A stretch of 64,000 bases of DNA, from contig OY727095.1 of the NCBI GenBank assembly GCA_963402885.1, forward strand, positions 8,375,001 through 8,439,000, read 5' to 3'. Below the pieces are notes generated by a model. The model was given only the letters and a program-made list of their open reading frames with translations, was not told where the DNA came from and ran no database searches. Made by a program: the position numbers and the translations under genes. Positions 46,990 to 57,900 of this stretch are shown here, piece after piece. This DNA comes from Antedon bifida. Taxonomy: Eukaryota > Echinodermata > Crinoidea > Comatulida > Antedonidae. Each line of letters opens with the position of its first letter. Position 1 is the stretch's first letter.

Positions 46990-49425
46990 TATACACCCAT
47001 CTCAACCAGAATTTACCTTTCGTAAACCTTAACCAGGTCCTCTCGTGTATTTCTGTGCCTCAGTTAACCTACACCCCTCTTAACCAGGTCCTCTCATATT
47101 CCTGTGTCTCAGTTAATAACCTACATCCCTCTTAACCAGGTCCTCTAGTATTTATGTTTCTGTTAACCTCACCCCTCTTAACCAGGTCCTGTCGTATTTC
47201 TGCGTCTCAGTTAATCTACACCCCTCGTAAATAGGTCCTCTCGTATTACTATATCTCAGTTAACCTACACCCCTCTTAACCAGGTCCTCTCGTATTTCTG
47301 TGCCTCAGTCAATCTACATCCCTCTTAACTAGGTCCTCTCGTATTACTATGTCTCAGTTAACCTACACCCCTCATAACCAGATCCTCTCGTATTTCTGTG
47401 TGTCAGTTAACCTACACCCCTCATAACCAGGTCCTCTCGTATTACTATGTCTCAGTTAACCTACACCCCTCATAACCAGTTCCTCTCGTATTTCTGTGTC
47501 TCAGTTAACCTCACCCCTCTTAACCAGGTCCTCTCGTATTACTGTGTCTCAGTTAACCTGCATCCCTCTCAACCAGGTCCTCTCGTATTACTGTGCCTCA
47601 GTCAACCTACACCCCTCTTAACCAGGTCCTCTCGTATTACTGTGTCTCAGTTAACCTACACCCCTCTCAACCAGGTCCTCTCGTATTACTGTGCCTCAGT
47701 CAACCTACACCCCTCTTAACCAGGTCCTCTCGTATTACTGTGTCTTAGTTAACCTACACCCCTCTCAACCAGGTCCTCTCATATTTCTGTGCCTCAGTTA
47801 ACCTGCATCCCTCTTAACCAGGTCCTCTCGTATTACTGTGCCTCAGTCAACCTACACCCCTCTTAACCAGGTCCTCTCGTATTACTATGCCTCAGTTAAC
47901 CTACATCCCTCTCAACCAGGTCCTCTCGTATTACTGTGCCTCAGTCAACCTACACCCCTCTTAACCAGGTCCTCTCATATTTCTGTGTCTCAGTTAACCT
48001 ACATCCCTCTTAACCAGGTCCTCTCGTATTACTGTGCCTCAGTCAACCTACACCCCTCTTAACCAGGTCCTCTCGTATTACTGTGCCTCAGTTAACCTAC
48101 ATCCCTCTTAACCAGGTCCTCTCGTATTACTGTGCCTCAGTCAACCTACACCCCTCTCAACCAGGTCCTCTCGTATTACTGTGCCTCAGTCAACCTACAC
48201 CCCTCTCAACCAGGTCCTCTCGTATTACTGTGCCTCAGTCAACCTACACCCCTCTTAACCAGGTCCTCTCGTATTACTGTGCCTCAGTTAACCTACACCC
48301 CTCTTAACCAGGTCCTCTCGTATTACTGTGCCTCAGTCAACCTACATCCCTCTTAACCAGGTCCTCTCGTATTACTGTGCCTCAGTCAACCTACACCCCT
48401 CTTAACCAGGTCCTCTCGTATTACTGTGCCTCAGTTAACCTACACCCCTCTCAACCAGGTCCTCTCGTATTACTGTGCCTCAGTTAACCTGCATCCCTCT
48501 TAACCAGGTCCTCTCGTATTACTGTGCCTCAGTCAACCTACACCCCTCTTAACCAGGTCCTCTCGTATTACTGTGCCTCAGTTAACCTGCATCCCTCTTA
48601 ACCAGTTCCTCTCATATTTCTGTGTCTCAGTTAACCTCACCCCTCTTAACCAGGTCCTCTCGTATTACTGTGCCTCAGTTAACCTGCATCCCTCTTAACC
48701 AGGTCCTCTCGTATTACTGTGCCTCAGTTAACCTACACCCCTCTCAACCAGGTCCTCTCGTATTACTGTGCCTCAGTTAACCTGCATCCCTCTTAACCAG
48801 GTCCTCTCGTATTACTGTGCCTCAGTTAACCTACACCCCTCTCAACCAGGTCCTCTCGTATTACTGTGCCTCAGTTAACCTGCATCCCTCTTAACCAGGT
48901 CCTCTCATATTTCTGTGCCTCAGTTAACCTGCATCCCTCTTAACCAGGTCCTCTCGTATTACTGTGCCTCAGTTAACCTACACCCCTCTTAACCAGGTCC
49001 TCTCGTATTACTGTGCCTCAGTTAACCTGCATCCCTCTTAACCAGGTCCTCTCATATTTCTGTGCCTCAGTTAACCTGCATCCCTCTTAACCAGGTCCTC
49101 TCGTATTACTGTGCCTCAGTTAACCTACACCCCTCTTAACCAGGTCCTCTCGTATGTCTGTGTCTCAGTTAACCTGCATCCCTCTTAACCAGTTCCTCTC
49201 ATATTTCTGCGTCTCAGTTAACCTGCATCCCTCTTAACCAGGTCCTCTCGTATTTCTGTGCCTCAGTTAACCTACATCCCTCATAACCAGGTCCTCTAGT
49301 ATTTATGTTTCCGTTACCTTCACCCCTCTTAACCAGGTCCTCTCGTATTTCTGTGTCTCAGTTCTACACCTCTCTGATCTCCTATTTCATGTAAATCACA
49401 TAAACCTACACCACTCTTTAACCAG
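46990..49425. repeat. large 49-bp minisatellite, about 50 units
   Basis: The unit is CTCAGTTAACCTACACCCCT, CTTAACCAGGTCCTCTCGTA, TTACTGTGC (49 bp in total). About 2.4 kb are filled end to end. Units at the edges are diverged and have small gaps, while the centre (about 47560-49160) is highly uniform. Two main unit types (ACCTACACCC and ACCTGCATCC) alternate in the right half, giving 98-bp and 147-bp higher-order periods. As 49 is not a multiple of three, the frames rotate and the 74-90-codon frames inside are artefacts. It lies between the two genes. Confidence 0.93.
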
Positions 49426-49429
49426 GTGG

Positions 49430-51355
49430 GATCGGATACTAAACAAATACTTGTGCAATAACTGTAAGTCGACAATAATTGATAATTTGTGTAGGAACTT
49501 CAGGTGGCGATTCCACTTGATCAAGTTCCATAGAAACATAAGGAAACTTTTCCTGAGTATCGATAACGTATTATTATCAATATTATATTTGATTTATGGC
49601 AAGATTCGAAGCTTCTGAAATCGCTCCCATTGTTGGGTTGAAATAAGTGGGGTTACAAGTTACTTAGTCAATGTTAGGAAACAAACACTAAATAGGCTAC
49701 TTTGCTTATTAGGCTTGGCTGTGGTTCTCTCTGTTGTTGCATTCTATCAAGTATATTTAATGCATTTATTAGACAACATTAAACAGACAGAACATAGACG
49801 GCTACAAGAATATTGTAATACTATTTCGATAATAATAGCTCTAAAAAATAAGTCGATGCTATACATAATGGCGCGAATAATTGGATTGGTTTGTGAAAGC
49901 AATTTGCCTAAATGTATAAACGGTAGATTTTGTTACATTTTAATGTTGAAACGTAAGATACGAGATTAGTTTACACTAATGATAAGAATTATGCGATAAA
50001 AGGCATGACGAACTATATCGGAGAGTAGGCCATACAATTTGAAAATTGCTGTTCGTGTGAACTTTATAATCACGAGACAAAATAAATACTTTAATATATT
50101 AATACTTAAAAGCATGGAAGTAATGTTTGTCATAAGCGAATCTTTATAGATCATAATTATTCAAAACTTTTGTTCATCGTATCTACCATCGACCATCGAT
50201 AACAAAATACAGAAAATATAATTAAATTGCATATATTTAAACTATATTTTCTAAACCAGTTATGTTATATGTTTTATAAAGCTCTGTCTACACTATCAAA
50301 TGGGATGTGCCCGTAGACATGATGATGTCATAATACTACGTACCATATTTGGGCACATCACACCTTTGTTGTCAAACTAGGTTGATAGTGTAGACAGAGC
50401 CTAAGGACGGCTACATAAAACAAATAGACCGTTTCTTGTTAGTTCTTAATGAGTGGAATTATAACTAATAGAAATGAAGTTTCCGTAAATTATTAATGTA
50501 GGACCACATAATACACATTAAATGTTACATTTCTACAAAACACTATAATAATCGAGGCCTATATTTATATCACAGGCCTATGCTTTATACTATACCTGCT
50601 ATATACCATGATTAATTAATAAATTAATTGAGGACAGTCGTTATAAATTTTTACTTTACGACCACACCAACAAAATTAAAAATTGTAACGGACCTACAGA
50701 AAACAAAATACTTGGGAGAAACTTTACAGCAGAAATAAACCGTGAGCGACCAAGGCAGAAAAGTCAGAAGACAAAAATCGATATAAATGCTATGTAAGGT
50801 TTAATAATGACTATCTCGGCGCTAATAATACTTAAGTGAAAAGAGGGATAAAATATATGTAATTAGGATATATTAACCATTATAGTAAACTACTAATGAT
50901 ACGCTTTATTCGAATTGTTAGAATAACTCTTTTGCTTTCAAGCAGATAAAGTTGGTAGAGACCTTAAAAAGTGACCTGAACACTTAAAACAGAATATTTA
51001 ACTATGAAGGTATGATAAAAACTATACCACGGAAGTGTCCATATGCAGATATTGGGCCTAATAAAACAATATTTAAAATGATTTTGCGCGTCCTGCTCAC
51101 AACTTAGTACCGGTAGCTCACTTGAATGCCGCCCTCTGGAAATTCGATATGTATTATCTTTTTTATTATTATTTTTTAAATTAATACGTCACAACACCTG
51201 TAATAAGTCCACCTTAACTAAAGCCCTCCTGTTCAAAAATAATAAATAATTTTTTCGATGGTAGACCTCCGAAAGAAGATAGAACTTTAAAGATCTTTAA
51301 ATAACGCCCTCTATTTATTATTTACTGTTGCTAAATTGACGATGGCAACATAAGT
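49430..51355. other. intergenic region upstream of the HECTD2-like gene
   Basis: This is AT-rich sequence with one MITE (50281-50400). No gene was recognised, and the 84-codon frame at 49715 has no recognisable features. Two CGCCCTCT words (near 51129 and 51305) lie shortly before the putative first exon of the next gene. The promoter is presumably in the last few hundred bases, but no TATA box or CpG island stands out. Confidence 0.5.
50281..50400. mobile_element. 120-bp MITE with perfect 19-bp terminal inverted repeats
   Basis: The ends GCTCTGTCTACACTATCAA (50281-50299) and TTGATAGTGTAGACAGAGC (50382-50400) are exact reverse complements. The interior contains GATGTGCCC, ATGATGATGTCATA and CATATTTGGGCACATCAC, itself partly symmetric. 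A related interior is found at 56852-56930 without these ends. The superfamily was not determined. Confidence 0.8.
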
Positions 51356-51607
51356 ACAGACTATCTTTGGTATATCATCTCCAGTCTGCATCCTCGAAGT
51401 CCTGGTACCAAAAGAGTAAGCTAAAACTAAGCAGTGGGTTGGATTTAAAGTTTAGTAACATGATTGTGTTTATGCTATTGATTACTACGTCATCTTAATA
51501 TCAGCGTTTTCAATTCAATATCTTTGAATGTACAGTAATAACATTTGTATTGTAGGCTGATTGCCGCAACAGTGCAAGCAAGGCTGAAATCATCACCACC
51601 ACTTTAA
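51356..51607 (+). other. possible 5' UTR exons of the HECTD2-like gene
   Basis: Two candidate non-coding exons fit splice rules. One ends at the donor GTAAGC at 51415. The other runs from the acceptor TTGTATTGTAG (exon start 51556) to the donor GTAAGC after 51607. They are inferred from splice-like borders and location only. Transcript data would be needed to confirm either. Confidence 0.25.
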
Positions 51608-51785
51608 GTAAGCCTTACCAAAGCCATCCAGTAAGTAGTAGACTTGTAGCCTAAAATAAAGACCATCGTCTTGTTGGATACCCGTCTTGTTGACACAATG
51701 GAGTATTGCGTTGCGGTAGGCCTCGGCTAGGCATATTCTAAATGAAATTGTAAGACTTAACATTTTGTGGTTTTTGTTCTGCTAG

Positions 51786-51981
51786 CCCTATGGCTGGCCA
51801 ACTGTGTGTGTCTTGCCAACAAGCAGTTAAATATCAGCAACATCATAAACCATGCTCATCATGTGGGACTAAATTGACGGGTACCGGTGAGGAAGATGGT
51901 AGGCCAAGTGGTGGACATTTATCTGGTGGTGTTAATGTGCAGTCTGGTCTGCCTCCCTTGCATCTAAATGCCGGTAGAGCG
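51786..51981 (+). CDS. HECTD2: HECTD2-like first coding exon with zinc-ribbon-like motif
   Basis: The acceptor follows TTCTGCTAG, the ATG is at 51790, and the donor is GTAAGT after codon 64 (phase 0). The first residues are MAGQLCVSCQQAVKYQQHHK, then PCSSCGTKLTG. The cysteines at 6, 9, 22 and 25 form CX2C-X12-CX2C, the pattern of a small zinc ribbon. The rest is Gly and Ser-rich. This ATG is chosen because the exon starts only four bases upstream and no earlier in-frame ATG is available in it. Confidence 0.7.
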
Positions 51982-54900
51982 GTAAGTTTCTACTGTATTT
52001 TACAAATTGTAAAGTTCTGGATTATTATTTTATGATAGATATTTGTCGTATTCGAGTGGACCGTTGAGTAGTTTTTCCGTTGAGTACTTTTTAATGGACT
52101 ATTTTGAGCGTTGAGATTGTTCTTAACGAAAAAGCTTTTGTTGTCAACGTTTTCTATTCGAATGACTTGCTGTTGAGCACAAATTTACAATTCGAATACA
52201 AAAAGTACTCAACGAATCTTTACGTTGACAACGAAAGTTCCCAGTCGAATACGACAATTGTTTTATCTTATTTTAATATCTTCATTCAGTTAGGAAGGTC
52301 TCCTGCAGTTGGATGCAACACTCACTTTTTTTTTCCGTGCAGGGTTATTACTGTACATGGTCTTACATGATTTTTGTTTTTGTTATACGTTCTTATACCT
52401 AGTATTAATTGTTTTTATTTATGCAATGATTAAAATAAATGACGCAACATAAGAAAATGCCCTTCCAATAATTGTGTTTGGCCAAATCAAACCTGATTGG
52501 TGGCATCAACAGTTTTTGCCGTGGTTCACCTTGCATACTTGATTTACAGTTTGTTTTTGCCATACATTGTTGAGTGAAATCAAATTGGATTGTAGCCCTG
52601 TTGCATCGTCGGTTCCCACTTGTAATCCGACACTTTGCGTCGATATACCACTTTTTAGTTGTTCAGCAGAACTCCCATTGAGGGGACAACTTCAGGGACC
52701 CATCAGGAGTAATTAATATTAGGTGGTTGGTTGTAATACCAGGGAGGTATACCTCCCTAGTAGTACAGTATTGTTCCTCACTCTAGAGATAAGCGTGTTT
52801 AATATTAATTTTGATATTTGATATTACTGTTGACTCCTTGTCCACCAATCAATTTCCTATAATTATACAGACTTAATGTTACATGCATTGATCTGCCTAA
52901 GTCATATAATATTGATTTTTAACTATTGTTGGCATGCTAACATAATACCAATGTATTTTGACACTGTCAACAACTTGAATATACATTGTCCTCTAAAAAT
53001 GAAAAATGAAGATTGATAAATCATACTTTGAGTAGGCCATTTTGCAGTTTTAATAAAGTTATTCACTTCAGTAGGAAAAAAAAAATAATGATTTCACTTA
53101 TAAAAATACAAATTAACAGTTATACTTCAAGCAAAAATCCATTGACTACAGACAATTTTTAAACATTTTTGCTTTAAATTTGTTGAGATAAAATTTGCGG
53201 CGTATGGAATAGCGGCATCTTTCTGACATATTTCTGTTTCTGGTTTATTCATATTACAAATAATCACATAAAAATTCACAAAACAAACATTTTTTTCTTG
53301 TTGAACTTTAATTTTAACTAACTTTTATTTTGTAGCCTTCTGGAGGACATGAAAAGGGAACCAAAAAGCGTTTTGCCGGCCTGTCAAATATTTTAAATTC
53401 TATCAAAGGAAGGAGTCACAGTAATGATAGTAAAAGTGGCCGCAGTAGCAGTGAGCTACCACCGATTGTACCTGGTCAAAATATGGTGGCGCAGGCTGCC
53501 ACTAGCTCTGTAGTCGATAAACCAATCAAACAGCCAGAACCAGTCGTTGAAAATATAAAAAATTATAAACAATTCAAGTATGTTCAATTATTTGTTAGTG
53601 GCGTATCCAGGATTTTAAAATAAGGCGTAAATATTGTTAAATATAAAATTAACTTTTACAGGAGGAGGAAGGAGGCCAACCAACCTCTCCTATTGAACTT
53701 TTTGTTCTACCAAAATGACTTTATTGAATTCTTGTCTATAGATCCCACAAAAGACAACAAAGATACCGCATTCATAAAGACCAGTTCCCACTAGACTCGA
53801 CGCAGCAAATATTTTGCATCATGCATCGCTCGCCGTATTTGGTTTGAGCCGGTCTCCTTAAGGAGAGGAGTGTGATAGTTTCCATCTTAACACCTCATCC
53901 TTCAGATTGGACTTTGCGATTTTATTCCTTTAGAATGCAAATTTAAATAGAGTAGGCAGTGGAAACTACTAGACAATAATCTGTAGGTCCAGTGTACACA
54001 GTTTTTCATCATTCCAGACAAGTAGGGGTTAACTGGTTCACAAAATACCCCTGGCGATTAACAACCTATCTGATAGGACAGTGATCAATTTACTAATTGG
54101 TAATCCTTGGCCATGTGCTATAAAACATATGTATGTGTATGATTTTATTTTATTAAGATATCTGTATATGGCTGTTGTGAGAGTATACTAGAGAGCCTAA
54201 TATTTTACCATTTTTGTTGATGGTTATATTCATATATTCATCATATTTGTTATACCATTTTTTTTCTTTTAGGGATGATCTTGAAAAAGCCAAGTTATCT
54301 GGTGATTATACCGAAATGCAGCAGTTTTTTGAGACAACATTTAGCTCATTCAAGAATATTAATCTTACTTTTAAGGTAATTTATTAAATTTAATTTATTT
54401 TCATTTCTAATTATATCAAGGTTTATTAATATTAAATTGATAGTAGTATTATACAAGATAGAAATGACATAATTTAAAAATTAATTTTCTCCATTAGGTT
54501 TTGATCTACTGTAATGTAGCTAACTACACTAATTTATAGAGAGATTTGCCAGAGTATCAATGAAAGATTTTGACATTCATTGTTTGCACGTGTCTATTTA
54601 TAACAAAGCTCTTATGATAAATTTAATTTTATATTGAGAAAGAAGGATATTCACTTTATATCTTTACCAAGAGCATTTCTCAGCTACACAAAAAAAATGT
54701 TTACTTTATTAAAAATTATTTCGTGAATTTTCCAGCGTGATCCTTTAAAAGATTATAAAACTCCAGAGGATTCTGGGATACATCAAGATTACGTAAGGGC
54801 GGTTTATGAATGCATATTGAAGTTACCGTCCGATTCACAGAAAACCGCCCTCAAAGCGGTTATTAACAGTCTACTTAAGGAGATGAAAAAGTGAGTTTTA

Positions 54901-57900
54901 ATCAATAATTGTGCTTCATTTTTGTACAATATTGTATATTTGCATAATTAAACATTACTCTATATGTATAAATTCCATAATTATCATTTCTTCGTTATAT
55001 ATATTTTTATTTGATCTGTAGATAAATTACACTATCAATATTTTTGTAAATTGAAGGATGAATAATTCATTATTTTAGAAAATTATTCCTTTGAATTTAC
55101 CTGTTTTTGTTGCTAAAAAACAACAATAGTTACTAGCCTATTTAGCATTATCTATTATAACACATCTAAGTGTATCTTTGCAATTTGATTGGTTATTTTG
55201 TATCACATGGCATTGATTATTTTCTCAATTTGAATAGTTACTAGGGTATGTATGTTCAGCTTTGTGTGAAAAATGTGATACGCATGAATAATGTAAACTA
55301 CTTAAAAGTATTAATTTTTAAATGTACGATAGAATTTATGTCGGTTTTATCTTTCAGACCAAGAGACAAGAACGATTTACGGGCGTATCTTGTTCTCTTA
55401 CAGGTAAAAATACTTTGTTGATACTGTTGCTAGGAGATAATGGTGTAGTGTCAAGGATAACCCATATTTATACAGAATATCAAAATATTAATAACAACAA
55501 TGTTTTAATACGCAAATGTTATTTCAAAATGTACGACCATTTAAACAATAACAGATGAAATTAGAAAAATGTTTTCATTGAACTCGTCACCCACAAGAAA
55601 TAACAAGATTACTTCGCCGTGGAAACAATTTTATGGCCAATGGGCTCTCATTGGATTAATTTCTTTTAATGCTAACTTTATTCTCCGCACTCAGTCATGC
55701 GACACTGTATAATCAATTTTAAATAAAATACAATATTCTTCAAACCATAAACGTTGAAGTCATTTTAAAACTAAGCGCTTCAAGTGTTTTACATTTTTGC
55801 TCGCATCTAAGATGGACAGAATTGTCCATGATGTAAATGATCACATGTTATTTATTCGACACCATTTCGCGTAACACGCGATATGTCTTAGTATACTTAA
55901 GTCTTCTATAAAAGATGATTATATACGTTGTCATGGTTCCCATTGATTTACTTTCTTAGTTTTGTGTTTGACTTTCTTCGCATCAGTGATTTTGAATAAA
56001 GTTGATATTAGCTTCTATAATTCATATGACATCATGAATATAATAGTGTACTATAATATGTATTACATTTATGTATATATTCAATTTTTTTCTCATAAAA
56101 TCATAAAACAAACTTTCTAATAAATACAGGAATAACAAACAACTTTTTTCCATAATTCATATCAATAATGTAATATCTATTATGTTATACATTATTATCA
56201 ATCAAAAATGTGGCATTCGTCAAATATTCATAACAATAAAAAAACAATAAAGAATTTGTTATTGTAATGTTAACAAGTATGCGGGGGTTGAGGCATCCAA
56301 ATTACAGTTCCTGATATAATATTTAGTATGTTATATCATGTATGTATATTAAATTTAATCTCATAAAATCTTAGACAAAAAGAGTTCTTCCGTTACATAC
56401 AATAGCAACAATAAAGAATTTTTTATTTTATAGGTTTGATGAAAGCCACATTTTTTTTAATTAATCAGTAACAAGTATACAGGGGTTGAGGTGTTCAAAT
56501 TACAGTTCTGGTGATGTACTCGTCATCCGATAATTGTTATAATCAAATCTATGTTCTATTCAGAAAAATAAATTTGTATAATGTGTGAATGATCTCAATG
56601 ATGCAATTAAGCACAGAAACATGTATATGCAAATAATCATGGTACCAATAATTTTCATATCAGCTGTGAACTTCATCCCAACTAACATATTCCTGTATAT
56701 TTATTTACAGAATTCCCAGTTTAAAAGTATGTCAACATATGTGATATTTGCCCATCTTCTACGGCAGACGGCTAACCTTTGCGATCAAGATCATCATTTC
56801 TTAGTGCATTGGTTTAAAAGGTACATTATTCTATTTATGTAACAAAAAAATGTGATATGCCCATATATGGACATGATGATGTCATATCACAACCATATTT
56901 GGGCATTTCACCACCATATATCTACACATTCTGTCGACGTCTGATTTGCTTGAATGTGCCACATTTTACAATGTTTAACAATCACAATATTTTATTTTGC
57001 ATTCAGATTACCAGTGACTGCATTTAGTGGTATTGTATCAAGACTTGTCCAATTCATTTCTGTCCGACTGGCACCACCCGAAAATTCAGATCTTCCTCCG
57101 TTGATCAAATGCTCATGGTGGATTCCATCTGCAACTAAAGTTTTAGCATTACTGAGTAAGGCATAATATGTTGCTCGTACTAACTTGGGTCGTGTTTCCG
57201 CAGCAAAAAATCATGATCAGTTATTACCAAACAACCAGCTGCCTAATCACATCGCAACAATTTGTCCTTCAGGTCAAAAGTTAAAAAGTATCGCATTTAT
57301 CCGATAATTATCTGATTTGAATGAGTTAAACCCCACTTCCACGGGCAGTTAATTATTGGCTGCAGAAACACGACCTAACATTACTAAGAATTGCAGATTA
57401 CAGCTTTTGTCTCTCCCCACCTTTCTTATGTTTCTCTGAACGGAATAAATGTACAGTAATTATAGATATATTTATAGCTTTTGTACATTTTGAAATTTTT
57501 GTATTCGCAGAGGTATGGAACGCAACACAGAATTCACACACAAAATATTCCCATATTTCAGTTATTCTATTGCCTTTTATCAACCTTTCGTTTTCACAAT
57601 GTGACTATGCAGTCATTCTGCACATGCTTATATGTTCCTCAGCATATCCAGAATGACTTTTTCTGCTCAGTTTAGTTCAGCTTTGTTAAAATGAAAAGAT
57701 ACAGATACAGATTCCTTTTATTATCCAATATAATGGAAATTACATATCTTGGCTTGCCTTAAAGGGGAAAAAAAGAAAGAAAAAAAGAAAAAAAAGGGAA
57801 AAAAAGAAGAGAAGAAGAAAAAAAGAACAGTGAAAAAAAGAGCAAGAAAAAAAAAGCAAATTTATTTCATGTGGCATGAGCATTAATCTAAATTTGACCA

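Larger units (their letters stand above)
43740..46990. other. intergenic region
   Basis: No gene was recognised. It contains a two-copy duplication (44222-44708) and a foldback element (46245-46346). A CG-richer piece near 45460-45620 and a TTTCGCGCGCCAGACTGTGG stretch near 44940 were seen, but I could not assign them. A frame of 75 codons on the minus strand (45403-45630) shows no similarity that I recognise. Confidence 0.6.

Noticed and set aside
47447-48356. 74-90-codon open frames in the 49-bp array
   Set aside because: They arise from the repeat itself, rotate through frames, and have no splice or start support.
46990-49425. CRISPR-like look of the regular repeats
   Set aside because: The 49-bp units follow each other with no unique spacers, and the genome is that of an animal. 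It is a minisatellite.
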